IMG/VR virus record: IMGVR_UViG_3300030419_002835 | Span: 1 to 55,531 of that record | Origin: a virus | Strand: one strand, 5' to 3' | Length of the DNA: 55,531 bases | Part shown: positions 39,669 through 48,223 of the stretch, piece after piece | Layout: every line of letters starts with the position of its first letter | Numbering within the stretch: the stretch's first letter is position 1 | Translations under genes and position numbers: made by a program | Notes under the pieces: generated by a model | Database searches by the model: none | Seen by the model: only the letters and a program-made list of their open reading frames with translations | What the model was told of the DNA's origin: nothing

Positions 39669-41327
39669 ATGTCTGATGATGTATATCTTGGTAATCCGAA
39701 TTTAAAGAAAGCCAATACGCAGATTGAATTTACTCAGGAGCAAATTCTTGAGTTTATGAAATGTAAGGCGGATCCAGTTTATTTTGCAAAAAATCATGTA
39801 AAGATTGTTTCTTTGGATGAGGGTTTAACACAGTTCGAACCCTATCATTTTCAGGAAAAATTATTAACTAATTTCCACGAGAATAGATTTAATATCTGTA
39901 AGATGCCACGACAGACTGGTAAGTCTACTACTGTGGTATCTTATTTGTTGCATTATGCTGTATTTAATGATAGTGTAAATATTGGTATTCTTGCCAACAA
40001 AGCAGCTACTGCAAGAGAATTGTTGGGAAGGTTACAAACTGCATATGAAAATCTACCAAGATGGATGCAGCAAGGTATTTTATCTTGGAATAAAGGTTCT
40101 TTAGAATTGGAAAATGGTTCGAAAATTCTGGCTGCTTCTACCTCTGCAAGTGCTGTCCGTGGCATGTCTTTTAATATTTTGTTCTTGGATGAATTTGCAT
40201 TTGTCCCTAATCATGTTGCAGATAGTTTCTTTGCTTCTGTTTATCCTACTATTACTTCTGGTAAATCGACTAAAGTTATAATAGTATCAACGCCACATGG
40301 TATGAATCATTTCTACCGAATGTGGCATGATGCAGAGAGAAGTAAGAATGAATATATTCCTACAGATGTTCACTGGTCGGAAGTTCCTGGTAGGGATGAA
40401 AAGTGGAGAGAACAAACTATTAAGAATACTTCTGAACAACAGTTCAAGGTTGAGTTTGAGTGTGAATTTTTAGGATCTGTTGATACTCTTATTGCTCCAA
40501 GTAAATTAAGGAGCATGGTATATGAAAATCCCAAAATGCGTAATGCTGGATTAGATGTTTATGAAGAACCTATTAAAGGACATGATTATATTTGTACCGT
40601 AGACGTTGCTCGCGGAGTAGTTAAAGATTATTCTGCATTTGTAGTAATAGATATTACTACTTTTCCTCATAAGGTAGTGGGTAAGTATAGGAATAATGAA
40701 ATTAAACCTATGTTATTTCCTAATATAATTTACGATGTATGTACGAAATATAATAAAGCATTTATTCTTTGTGAGGTTAATGATGTAGGGGATCAAGTAG
40801 CATCTATATTAAATTATGATTTGGAATATGCAAATCTTCTTATGGCATCTATGAGAGGACGTGCTGGACAAGTAGTAGGCCAAGGATTTTCTGGTAAGAA
40901 GACTCAACTTGGAGTTAAGATGTCCAAGACAGTTAAGAAAGTGGGTGCTCTTAACCTTAAAACAATTATTGAATCTGATAAGTTAACATTTTGTGATTAT
41001 GAAATCCTTAGTGAATTAACTACATTTATTCAGAAAAGTAATTCCTTTGAAGCAGAAGAAGGATGTAATGATGACTTGGCAATGTGTTTGGTGATCTATG
41101 CGTGGTTAGTAGCACAAGATTATTTTAAAGAACTTACTGATCAAGATGTAAGAAAGAGATTATATGAAGAGCAAAAAAATCAAATAGAACAGGATATGGC
41201 ACCCTTTGGTTTCATGGATGATGGGATGGATGAGAGTAGTTTTGTGGATGCTGATGGGGATAGATGGTTCACAGATGAGTATGGAGATAAGGGTGGTGGG
41301 ATGAATTATATGTGGGACTACTTGTAA
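39669..41327 (+). CDS. 17: gp17 terminase large subunit (packaging ATPase/nuclease)
   Basis: 552 residues (T4: 610). Domains: ATPase with Walker A near residues 79-87 (PRQTGKSTT), Walker B with catalytic glutamate near 169-175 (ILFLDEF), and the coupling motif VSTPHG near 206; then an RNase H-like nuclease with first Asp in VDVARGVVKDYSAFVVID (near 313), a second acidic site near 369 (CEVNDVGDQV) and a last one near 467 (NDDLAMCLVIYAW). gp17 binds the gp20 portal, pumps DNA into the prohead and cuts concatemers. The gene is 11 nt after the 44-residue gene, with ribosome binding site GAGGT. Confidence 0.96.
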   Translation: MSDDVYLGNPNLKKANTQIEFTQEQILEFMKCKADPVYFAKNHVKIVSLDEGLTQFEPYHFQEKLLTNFHENRFNICKMPRQTGKSTTVVSYLLHYAVFNDSVNIGILANKAATARELLGRLQTAYENLPRWMQQGILSWNKGSLELENGSKILAASTSASAVRGMSFNILFLDEFAFVPNHVADSFFASVYPTITSGKSTKVIIVSTPHGMNHFYRMWHDAERSKNEYIPTDVHWSEVPGRDEKWREQTIKNTSEQQFKVEFECEFLGSVDTLIAPSKLRSMVYENPKMRNAGLDVYEEPIKGHDYICTVDVARGVVKDYSAFVVIDITTFPHKVVGKYRNNEIKPMLFPNIIYDVCTKYNKAFILCEVNDVGDQVASILNYDLEYANLLMASMRGRAGQVVGQGFSGKKTQLGVKMSKTVKKVGALNLKTIIESDKLTFCDYEILSELTTFIQKSNSFEAEEGCNDDLAMCLVIYAWLVAQDYFKELTDQDVRKRLYEEQKNQIEQDMAPFGFMDDGMDESSFVDADGDRWFTDEYGDKGGGMNYMWDYL

Positions 41328-41338
41328 AGTGACTTTTT

Positions 41339-41346
41339 AATAAATA
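41339..41346 (+). promoter_or_regulatory. Late promoter box AATAAATA
   Basis: NATAAATA match 35 nt before the gp18 sheath gene, in the gap after gp17. Confidence 0.6.
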
Positions 41347-41381
41347 ATTTCTAGATAACTGAGTCCTCGGAGAAAAAAAAC

Positions 41382-43607
41382 ATGGCAACTCCTCAATTAT
41401 CTCCTGGTGTAATCACGAGAGAGGTTGATCTTACTGTTGGGAGAGCTGATAATGTATTAAATAATATCGGTGCAATTGCTGGCCCATTTAAAATTGGTCC
41501 TGTTGAAGAAGCAACTGACATCACGACTGAACAAGAATTGATTAATGTATTCGGTAAACCAATTTCAACAGATACTCAGTATGAATACTGGATGTCTGCT
41601 TCTTCCTATTTAAGTTATGGAGGAGTTTTAAAAGTTGCTAGAGTGGACGGTAGTACACTTAACAATGCAAACGCTGGTGTTGGATACGCTGCTACTACTA
41701 GCGCAAAAGTAAAGAATTTTGATGACTATAATGCTAATTGGACTGATGACACAGTTAAGTTCTCTTATGCAGCAAAATCTCCAGGGACATGGGGAAATCA
41801 ATTAAAAGTTTGTTTTATTGATGATTTCGCAGATCAGACTATCGGTATTAGCACAATAGACTTATTGGCGCAAGGTGCTAGTATTGGTGCTGGTATTACA
41901 GTAGCATTAACTTCAGTAACTGTTGCAGGTGTTGGTACAACTACAACATACAGTGGTTATTTAAAAGGTATTGTTACAGGTGTATCTACTGATACATCAA
42001 ATGGTGATTCAACAATTGATGTTAAGATTGTTTCTAAGGTCTCAAGTGGGAGTACAGAAGAACAAATATCTTATAAGGAAAACGATCCTTTAGCATCCTT
42101 TACTTCAGGGGATTCAGTATACTTTATGAATTCATTGGGTGTTACTACTGGATTAACAAATACTGATGGGCCTGGTACTGCAGGAACAGTTACAGACTGG
42201 TATAATGCACAAACACTGGGATTAACCAATTCTACTGTTTATTGGAAGCAAATTGCTGTTAAACCCACCACTAACAAGTTTAGTGAAGATAGAAGTGGAT
42301 ATAACGATGCAATGCACGTTGTAATTGTTGATGATACTGGTACAGTAACTGGAATTCAAGGTAATATCCTTGAAAAGAATATTAGTATTTCTAAAGCATC
42401 AGATGCTGTATCTGCGGTTAATTCTCCACAGAAGATTTACTATAAGGATTATCTAAGTCAGTCCTCTGATTATATCTACGCGGGAGGAAATCCATCTTCC
42501 GCAGCAGATGGATACTGGGGTACTACTCCTACAGCTACTGGATTCACTACTTATTCTGGTACTGCATCTGCATCCTTTACTCCTATTACAGATGCAAATG
42601 GTATCTGGGGACAAGCAGCACAAGGAATTACCTATAGTGCTATTGGTAATAAAACTTACACCTTAACTGGTGGTAAAGATTATAGTGATACTGGTGGATT
42701 CAAGGCAACTTTAGGTAGTCTTGCTACTGCATATGATTTATTCTCTAATAAAGATGAAATTGATGTAGATTTCTTGATTAACGGCCCAGGACTTAGTGTA
42801 GAGACTGAATCTCAAGCAAAAGCAAATAAACTAATTGCTATTGCCGAGTCTAGACAAGATTGTGTTGCTGTTGTTTCTCCGCATAGAGGAAACGTTGTTA
42901 ATGTAACTAGTGCTGCTACTCAAACTAACAATGTTGTTAAGTTCTTTAGTCCTTTAACATCTTCTTCTTATGCAGTATTTGATAGTGGATATAAGTACGC
43001 TTATGATAGATTCAATAATAAATTCCGTTGGGTTCCTTGCAATGGAGACACTGCTGGATTGATGGTGAGAACGGATATTGAACAATATCCTTGGTATTCA
43101 CCTGCAGGACAACAAAGAGGCACGATAAATGGTGCTATCAAGTTGTCATATAATCCTAATAAGACTCAAAGAGACACTCTTTATGAATCAAGGGTTAACT
43201 CCATAATCAATCAACCTGGAAGTGGAGTTATACTTTATGGTGATAAGACTGCATTGAGTGTTTCATCTGCATTTGATCGCATTAATGTTCGTCGTCTATT
43301 CTTGACAGTGGAGCAGACATTGCAGAGAACTGCTAATGCTCAACTCTTTGAATTCAATGATCAGATTACTAGAGCAAACTTTGTTAATGTTGTTGAACCT
43401 TATCTCCGTGATGTTCAAGCAAAGAGAGGACTTTATGATTTCCGAGTTATTTGTGACGAAACAAATAACACTCCTGCGGTGGTTGACAACAATGAATTTA
43501 GGGCAGACATCTTCTTGAAACCTTCTAAGTCAATTAATTATGTAACACTTACCTTTGTTGCTACCAGAACTGGAGTCAGTTTTGATGAAGTAACTGGAAC
43601 TGTTTAA
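41382..43607 (+). CDS. 18: gp18 tail sheath protein
   Basis: 741 residues (T4: 659). The N-terminus (LSPGVITREVDLTVGRADNVLNNIGAIAGPFKIGPVEEATDI) and the first domain (YWMSASSYLSYGGVLKVARVDGS, KSPGTWGNQLKVCFIDD) are the sheath-family pattern; the C-terminal assembly domain (GDTAGLMVRTDIEQYPWYSPAGQQRGTINGAI, NSIINQPGSGVILYGDKTALS, FDRINVRRLFLTVEQTLQRTANAQLFEFND, DVQAKRGLYDFRVICDETNNTPAVVDNNEFRADIFLKPSKSINYVTLTFVATRTGV) is very well conserved. It polymerises around the gp19 tube and contracts at infection. The middle is variable and surface-exposed. A TTTAATAAATAA late box precedes it. Confidence 0.96.
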   Translation: MATPQLSPGVITREVDLTVGRADNVLNNIGAIAGPFKIGPVEEATDITTEQELINVFGKPISTDTQYEYWMSASSYLSYGGVLKVARVDGSTLNNANAGVGYAATTSAKVKNFDDYNANWTDDTVKFSYAAKSPGTWGNQLKVCFIDDFADQTIGISTIDLLAQGASIGAGITVALTSVTVAGVGTTTTYSGYLKGIVTGVSTDTSNGDSTIDVKIVSKVSSGSTEEQISYKENDPLASFTSGDSVYFMNSLGVTTGLTNTDGPGTAGTVTDWYNAQTLGLTNSTVYWKQIAVKPTTNKFSEDRSGYNDAMHVVIVDDTGTVTGIQGNILEKNISISKASDAVSAVNSPQKIYYKDYLSQSSDYIYAGGNPSSAADGYWGTTPTATGFTTYSGTASASFTPITDANGIWGQAAQGITYSAIGNKTYTLTGGKDYSDTGGFKATLGSLATAYDLFSNKDEIDVDFLINGPGLSVETESQAKANKLIAIAESRQDCVAVVSPHRGNVVNVTSAATQTNNVVKFFSPLTSSSYAVFDSGYKYAYDRFNNKFRWVPCNGDTAGLMVRTDIEQYPWYSPAGQQRGTINGAIKLSYNPNKTQRDTLYESRVNSIINQPGSGVILYGDKTALSVSSAFDRINVRRLFLTVEQTLQRTANAQLFEFNDQITRANFVNVVEPYLRDVQAKRGLYDFRVICDETNNTPAVVDNNEFRADIFLKPSKSINYVTLTFVATRTGVSFDEVTGTV

Positions 43608-43640
43608 CTTTATAATTAATTACGTAAGGAGCACTCACTA

Positions 43641-44285
43641 ATGGCAAACCTCAAGACTATTACACAATTTAAGTCCAGACTTTCAGGAGGAGGCGCAAGG
43701 CCCAATCTATTTGAAGTAAATATTAATGACTTTAAATTTGCAAATCCTACATTTGATAATGAGACTTTCCAATTCCTTTGCAAAGCTGCTACTCTGCCAG
43801 CATCAAATATCACCCCGATAGAAATTCCTTTCCGAGGAAGAACTCTTAAAGTAGCTGGGGATAGGACATTTGATGTATGGACTGTATCAGTTATTAATGA
43901 TGAAGATTTCAAATTGAGAACTTCATTTGAGCAATGGATGAATGGAATTAGCAAACTATCTGATAACTCTGGTGCAACAAATCCTAATTCCTATATGGGT
44001 AATGCGGTTGTCAATCAACTAGGAAGAGGGTATAATCAAGGAGCCCAATCTGTTGCGAATAGCGGAGCCAATGATGGATCTGCAGGACAAGGTGGTGTTC
44101 AACCATTAAGAACATACTATTTCGATGGTATTTTCCCAACTAATGTTGGCGCAATAGATCTATCATATGATAGTGGCGATGCTATTGAAGAATACACTGT
44201 AGAATTCCAAGTTCAGTACTGGATGGCAGGGGCTGATTCAACATCTGGCTCACCAACTGATCTGGCTAACAATATAGTGGTATAA
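43641..44285 (+). CDS. 19: gp19 tail tube protein
   Basis: 214 residues (T4: 163). The pattern GGARPNLFEVNI, FQFLCKAATLPASNITPIEIPFRGRTLKVAGDRTFDVWTVSVINDEDFKLRTSFEQWMNGI is diagnostic for the tube family. The extra length lies in a Gly/Asn/Ser-rich loop about residues 125-155. Ribosome binding site AAGGAG lies 12 nt before ATG. It shares a transcript with gp18 (33-nt gap, no late box). The tube hexamers form the channel for DNA. Confidence 0.95.
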   Translation: MANLKTITQFKSRLSGGGARPNLFEVNINDFKFANPTFDNETFQFLCKAATLPASNITPIEIPFRGRTLKVAGDRTFDVWTVSVINDEDFKLRTSFEQWMNGISKLSDNSGATNPNSYMGNAVVNQLGRGYNQGAQSVANSGANDGSAGQGGVQPLRTYYFDGIFPTNVGAIDLSYDSGDAIEEYTVEFQVQYWMAGADSTSGSPTDLANNIVV

Positions 44286-44291
44286 TAAATA
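44284..44291 (+). promoter_or_regulatory. Late promoter box AATAAATA
   Basis: NATAAATA match overlapping the gp19 stop and 30 nt before the gp20 portal gene. Confidence 0.55.
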
Positions 44292-44321
44292 GTAGAAAGA
44301 TAAATCTCTTTAAAATAAATT

Positions 44322-46001
44322 ATGGCTAAGTTGTTTGGATTCTCTATTGAGGATCAAGAACCATTATCTCCTACTGCCGTATCCCCCGTTCCTCCGAATA
44401 ACGAGGACGGGGTTGATCACTACTTAAGTAGTGGCTTTTTTGGTTCTTATGTCGATATTGAAGGGGTTTATAGAACAGAGTTCGATCTTCTTAAAAGATA
44501 TCGTGAAATGGCACTTCATCCTGAGTGCGATAGTGCCATTGAAGATATTGTGAATGAAGCAATTGTTTCAGATACAAATGATGTACCTGTTCAAATTGAT
44601 TTAGAAAATTTGAATGCGAGTGATGGTATTAAGAAAAAAATCAGAGAAGCTTTTAAATTCGTTCTAGATTTATTGGATTTTGATAGAAAAGCACATGAGA
44701 TTTATAGGAATTGGTATATTGATGGTAGATTATATTATCATAAAATAATTGATTTGAAAAATCCCCATGAGGGAATTAAGGAATTGCGTTATATTGACGC
44801 AATGAAAATGCGTTATGTGAGACAAAAAAAGAAAAGTGAAAAGGATCAGCATCGTCTGGCCAATATGAATAATGATAATCCCATGGAATTTGAATTCCCT
44901 GAGATTGAAGAATATTTTCTTTACAGTCCTAAAAATACTTGGCCTGCTTCCAATCCTTCAGCTACTGCAGGAATTAGTGGAAGTCAAGGAATTAAAATTG
45001 CAAAAGATGCAATTACATATGTTACTTCAGGACTTGTAGATAGAAATAAAGGAACTAATTTATCATATTTACATAAAGCAATTAAATCTCTCAATCAACT
45101 TCGGATGATTGAGGATAGTTTAGTTATTTACAGATTATCTCGTGCTCCAGAGCGTAGGATTTTCTATATTGACGTAGGAAATTTACCTAAAATCAAAGCA
45201 GAGCAATATCTTCGTGATGTCATGATGCGTTATAGGAATAAGTTAGTCTATGATGCTGCTACCGGAGAGATCCGCGATGACAAGAAGTACATGGCAATGC
45301 TGGAAGATTTCTGGCTCCCTAGAAGGGAAGGAGGACGTGGTACTGAAATTTCTACTCTTCCAGGAGGCCAAAACCTCGGCGAAATTACGGACATCGAATA
45401 CTTCAAAAAGAAATTATTCAAATCATTAAATGTTCCCATCTCCCGAATTGAAGGTGATGGTGGATTTAATCTGGGAAGATCCTCAGAGATATTGAGGGAT
45501 GAAGTTAAATTTAGTAAGTTTGTTGGACGTTTGAGAAAGAGATTCTCATATATGTTCAATGATATGTTGAAGACTCAATTACTTTTAACTAATGTAATTA
45601 CCCCAGAAGACTGGGAAATAATGAGTGAACACATACAATATGACTTCTTATATGATAATCACTTCTCAGAATTAAAAGAAACTGAACTTTTAAATGAGAG
45701 ATTAGCAAGTGTTCAAACAGCAGAACCTTATATTGGTACATATTTTTCTCAAGATTATGTAAGACGTAAAATCTTACGTCAAACTGAAGAAGAGATTATA
45801 GAACAGGATAAACTCATTGAAAAAGAAATTAAGGATGGAAAGATTCCAGATCCTACTGCTCCTATAGATCCAGAGACAGGAGCTCCTCTTGAGGGTGGTC
45901 CATTAGGAATGGAACCAAATGTAAATGTAAGAGATACTGAAGTAAATACTGCTTCTACGGAATTAACGACAAATATTCTTCCAAAAGGAGGTGAAATTTA
46001 A
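44322..46001 (+). CDS. 20: gp20 portal vertex protein
   Basis: 559 residues (T4: 524). Diagnostic segments: EGVYRTEFDLLKRYREMALHPECDSAIEDIVNEAIV (about 47-83), TNLSYLHKAIKSLNQLRMIEDSLVIYRLSRAPERRIFYIDVGNLPKIKAEQYLRDVMMRYRNKLVYDAATGEI (about 245-318), LPGGQNLGEITDIEYFKKKLFKSLNVPISRIEGD (about 345-378). gp20 is a dodecamer at one vertex that starts prohead assembly and docks gp17 and later the neck. This region is the one used as a marker gene for cyanomyovirus diversity. The C-terminus is acidic and Pro-rich. The next gene starts 2 nt later. Confidence 0.96.
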   Translation: MAKLFGFSIEDQEPLSPTAVSPVPPNNEDGVDHYLSSGFFGSYVDIEGVYRTEFDLLKRYREMALHPECDSAIEDIVNEAIVSDTNDVPVQIDLENLNASDGIKKKIREAFKFVLDLLDFDRKAHEIYRNWYIDGRLYYHKIIDLKNPHEGIKELRYIDAMKMRYVRQKKKSEKDQHRLANMNNDNPMEFEFPEIEEYFLYSPKNTWPASNPSATAGISGSQGIKIAKDAITYVTSGLVDRNKGTNLSYLHKAIKSLNQLRMIEDSLVIYRLSRAPERRIFYIDVGNLPKIKAEQYLRDVMMRYRNKLVYDAATGEIRDDKKYMAMLEDFWLPRREGGRGTEISTLPGGQNLGEITDIEYFKKKLFKSLNVPISRIEGDGGFNLGRSSEILRDEVKFSKFVGRLRKRFSYMFNDMLKTQLLLTNVITPEDWEIMSEHIQYDFLYDNHFSELKETELLNERLASVQTAEPYIGTYFSQDYVRRKILRQTEEEIIEQDKLIEKEIKDGKIPDPTAPIDPETGAPLEGGPLGMEPNVNVRDTEVNTASTELTTNILPKGGEI

Positions 46002-46003
46002 GG

Positions 46004-46369
46004 ATGCAAGTTGTTATTACTGATTATGATCCCAATAGGGACGAGTGGTTTCCTAATCCTCTTGATTCAATGCCTGTTGCTACTGACAAGGGTGGATTTG
46101 ACTGGGAAGATACGGCACCATCTGAGTATGAACCCCCAAATGATAATAAGTGGGCTCCTGCAGAAAAGAGAGCAGAGTTAGAATCTAATCCACGTCCTGA
46201 AGAGGAGGTGGCAGATTGGTTCGCTGAAAATCCAGATGAAAGTGATGATATAGAGAAGGAAAAAACCATGCATGAAAAGATGTATCAGATTGCCACTGCA
46301 AAGTATAATCCCTTTGCTGTAGGAGGTTCTGAAAATTTAGGAGGAGGTTCGGAACAAATACAGAAATGA
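46004..46369 (+). CDS. Acidic hypothetical protein after portal (121 aa)
   Basis: 121 residues, acidic, Trp/Pro/Asn-rich and probably poorly folded in part (DPNRDEWFPNPLDSMPVATDKGGFDWEDTAPSEYEPPNDNKW), with a charged helix (EKEKTMHEKMYQIATAKYNPF) and a Gly-rich tail. It starts 2 nt after gp20 with ribosome binding site AGGAGGTG in the gp20 end, and its last 4 nt overlap the next gene (ATGA). Position among prohead genes suggests a head-assembly accessory role, but no family is recognised. Confidence 0.7.
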   Translation: MQVVITDYDPNRDEWFPNPLDSMPVATDKGGFDWEDTAPSEYEPPNDNKWAPAEKRAELESNPRPEEEVADWFAENPDESDDIEKEKTMHEKMYQIATAKYNPFAVGGSENLGGGSEQIQK

Positions 46370-46581
46370 TTGATGAAGACGAGAGAGGACAACCTTTTAT
46401 TAAAGTAGATTTTAACGTTAATGATGTACGTTTACTTTATAATGCTGTAGATTTTTATTTGGAAAATAGGGTAGAAGTTCTTGATGGTAAGGAAGAAATA
46501 AAAGATCCTACTGAAAATGTGGTTGCAATGAAGAGACTTTTATATCAAATGGTACTCGAAGCAAACTTCCACCTTCAGTAG
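46366..46581 (+). CDS. Small helical hypothetical protein (71 aa)
   Basis: 71 residues, starting within the stop of the upstream gene (ATGA overlap). The sequence (IKVDFNVNDVRLLYNAVDFYLENRVEV, then NVVAMKRLLYQMVLEANFHLQ) is amphipathic helix-rich. No recognised motif. The overlap and upstream GGAGGA make it a convincing gene in the portal/prohead operon. Confidence 0.7.
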   Translation: MIDEDERGQPFIKVDFNVNDVRLLYNAVDFYLENRVEVLDGKEEIKDPTENVVAMKRLLYQMVLEANFHLQ

Positions 46582-46583
46582 TG

Positions 46584-46591
46584 TATAAATA
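46584..46591 (+). promoter_or_regulatory. Late promoter box TATAAATA
   Basis: Exact T4 late consensus in the gap after the 71-residue gene, 28 nt before the gp67-like gene. Confidence 0.7.
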
Positions 46592-46619
46592 CTACAGGTT
46601 ACACTATTGATGTATTACA

Positions 46620-46919
46620 ATGCCTGAAATTAACAATGAATTAATGGATATGATCATGGCTGATGAATCTCCATCGCAAATTAGTGATAAAATAAAGGAT
46701 ATACTTTTTGCTAAGTCTGCAAAGAGAGTCGATGATTTTCGACCAACTACGGCAAATTCTTTATTTGGTGATCAGGAGTCTGCTGATGAAGTAGATGCTG
46801 AGGTTGCAGCCGCTGCTGCAGTTGTTAATGGAGATGATCCTACTGCTGCAGAATATAATGCAGGATCAGAAGAAGGAGTTGAAGCGGAAGCTGATACTGA
46901 AGACTCTTCTGACGATTGA
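46620..46919 (+). CDS. Prohead core protein, gp67-like
   Basis: 99 residues with a helical N-terminal half (NNELMDMIMADESPSQISDKIKDILFAKSAKRVDDFRPTTANSLF) and a strongly acidic Ala/Glu/Asp C-terminal tail. This shape, small size and place between gp20 and gp21 match T4 gp67/gp68, small core proteins that are cut to peptides by gp21 during maturation. Sequence identity to T4 cannot be seen by eye, so the assignment is mainly by position and composition. Own late promoter (exact TATAAATA) 28 nt upstream. Confidence 0.55.
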   Translation: MPEINNELMDMIMADESPSQISDKIKDILFAKSAKRVDDFRPTTANSLFGDQESADEVDAEVAAAAAVVNGDDPTAAEYNAGSEEGVEAEADTEDSSDD

Positions 46920-46923
46920 AAAA

Positions 46924-46931
46924 TATAAATA
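46924..46931 (+). promoter_or_regulatory. Late promoter box TATAAATA
   Basis: Exact T4 late consensus followed by further ATAA repeats (to about 46940), 26 nt before the 46958 gene. Confidence 0.65.
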
Positions 46932-46957
46932 AATAAATAAATGGAACTTTTACTATA

Positions 46958-47521
46958 ATGGCACATAGACCGGTTGGAACAGGGATTTCACTCGTCACGG
47001 GTGCATCTAGCGGAATGACAACTTCTTTTAACGTCCAAACTGACGCTGTAAGGGTTGTTTCTGTTACTGCTGATGCGTTTGTGGAAGTTGGAGGTAATCC
47101 TACTGCATTTACAACATCTTATTATATCCCAACTGGTGGAACTGGGGTACTTGATATACCAAAAGCATCAAATCGTGTTGTGAGTATGACTGCGGGAACA
47201 ACAACTTTAATTGATTGTCCCGAAGGAATGCAACAACCATTTGCGGTTGGTGATTATATTACCTTAAAAAGAGGAAGTGGTTGTGATGTAAATTGGGAAA
47301 ACTTGGTTAACCATGCATATGTAACTAATGTGAATCACACTTCTGGAGTGGGTGGATATTATGGTACAAGATTGACATGCGATGCGAATACTTCGGGTAT
47401 TAGTACTGCCTTTAGTTCCCATGATGCATCATTAGTATTATCACGCAGAGTTGCAGTAAGAACTTCTGGTTCTGCTGGAGTTGCTTATATTCAACAAGTT
47501 CAAATTTCAGGAGATCAGTGA
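46958..47521 (+). CDS. Beta-rich structural protein between prohead genes (187 aa)
   Basis: 187 residues, mostly alternating beta strands (GISLVTGASSGMTTSFNVQTDAVRVVSVTADAFVEVG, TTSYYIPTGGTGVLDIPKASNRVVSMTAGTTTLIDCPEG, QPFAVGDYITLKRGSGC) with two cysteines near the middle. T4 has nothing like it between gp67/68 and gp21. The pattern resembles small phage capsid- or tail-decorating proteins. Own exact late promoter and 1-nt TGATG overlap with gp21 tie it to head assembly; an outer-capsid or vertex role replacing T4 Soc, Hoc or gp24 is inference. Confidence 0.6.
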   Translation: MAHRPVGTGISLVTGASSGMTTSFNVQTDAVRVVSVTADAFVEVGGNPTAFTTSYYIPTGGTGVLDIPKASNRVVSMTAGTTTLIDCPEGMQQPFAVGDYITLKRGSGCDVNWENLVNHAYVTNVNHTSGVGGYYGTRLTCDANTSGISTAFSSHDASLVLSRRVAVRTSGSAGVAYIQQVQISGDQ

Positions 47522-48171
47522 TGAAACTAATCAGAGAAGAAATTGAAACCGTAGAATTTCTCGTCGAAAATCGTAACGGCAAAAAGTCCATGTATATTGA
47601 AGGTGTATTCCTTCAAGGGAATATCCAAAACCGTAATGGTAGGATGTATCCTATAGAAACTCTTCGTAAAGAAGTAGCACGTTATAATGAGAATCATATT
47701 CAAAGTGGAAGAGCACTTGGAGAATTGGGACATCCTGATGGACCAACTGTAAACCTTGATAGAGTTTCTCATAAAATTACTTCTTTAAGAGAATCTGGTT
47801 CCAACTTTATTGGAAAAGCAAAGATTTTATCTACACCCATGGGTAAAATTGCATCTTCATTAATTGAAGAAGGTGTAAAATTAGGTGTTTCTTCTCGTGG
47901 TATTGGTTCATTAAGGCCAACCAAAGAAGGAGTCAATGTTGTTGGTGACGATTTTATGTTAGCAACTGCTGCTGATATCGTTGCTGATCCTTCAGCTCCC
48001 GATGCATTCGTAGAGGGAATTATGGAAGGAAAAGATTGGGTTTGGGACGGTGGAGTCCTGCGTGAAAGGTTAGCACATAAAACCTATAAGACTATTAATA
48101 CCCTAGTTGATCAAAAGAAACTCGATGAAAATAAGTTAAACTTATTTAACGACTTCCTTTTGAATTTATAA
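47521..48171 (+). CDS. 21: gp21 prohead core protease
   Basis: 216 residues from ATG 47521 (T4: 212). A GTG one codon earlier is also open, but the ATG overlaps the upstream stop as TGATG. Key residues of this serine protease family are visible: His in GELGHPDGP (H71), and Ser in KLGVSSRGIGSL (S124 or S125), plus the IQNRNGRMYP strand (36-44). gp21 is built into the prohead core, then cuts scaffold and gp23 after [LI]-x-E. Its neighbours gp22 and gp23 are its substrates. Confidence 0.95.
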   Translation: MKLIREEIETVEFLVENRNGKKSMYIEGVFLQGNIQNRNGRMYPIETLRKEVARYNENHIQSGRALGELGHPDGPTVNLDRVSHKITSLRESGSNFIGKAKILSTPMGKIASSLIEEGVKLGVSSRGIGSLRPTKEGVNVVGDDFMLATAADIVADPSAPDAFVEGIMEGKDWVWDGGVLRERLAHKTYKTINTLVDQKKLDENKLNLFNDFLLNL

Positions 48172-48174
48172 TTT

Positions 48175-48182
48175 TATAAATA
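48175..48182 (+). promoter_or_regulatory. Late promoter box TATAAATA
   Basis: Exact T4 late consensus immediately after gp21, 41 nt before the gp22 ATG; probably drives gp22 and gp23. Confidence 0.7.
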
Positions 48183-48223
48183 AATATAGATTTTAACTAC
48201 ACAGGTCAACGGAGCTGAACAAA

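Noticed and set aside
46646-46966. Antisense Ser/Ala-rich frames opposite gp67-like and gp22 genes
   Set aside because: They are complements of acidic codon runs (GAA/GAT), a usual shadow effect.
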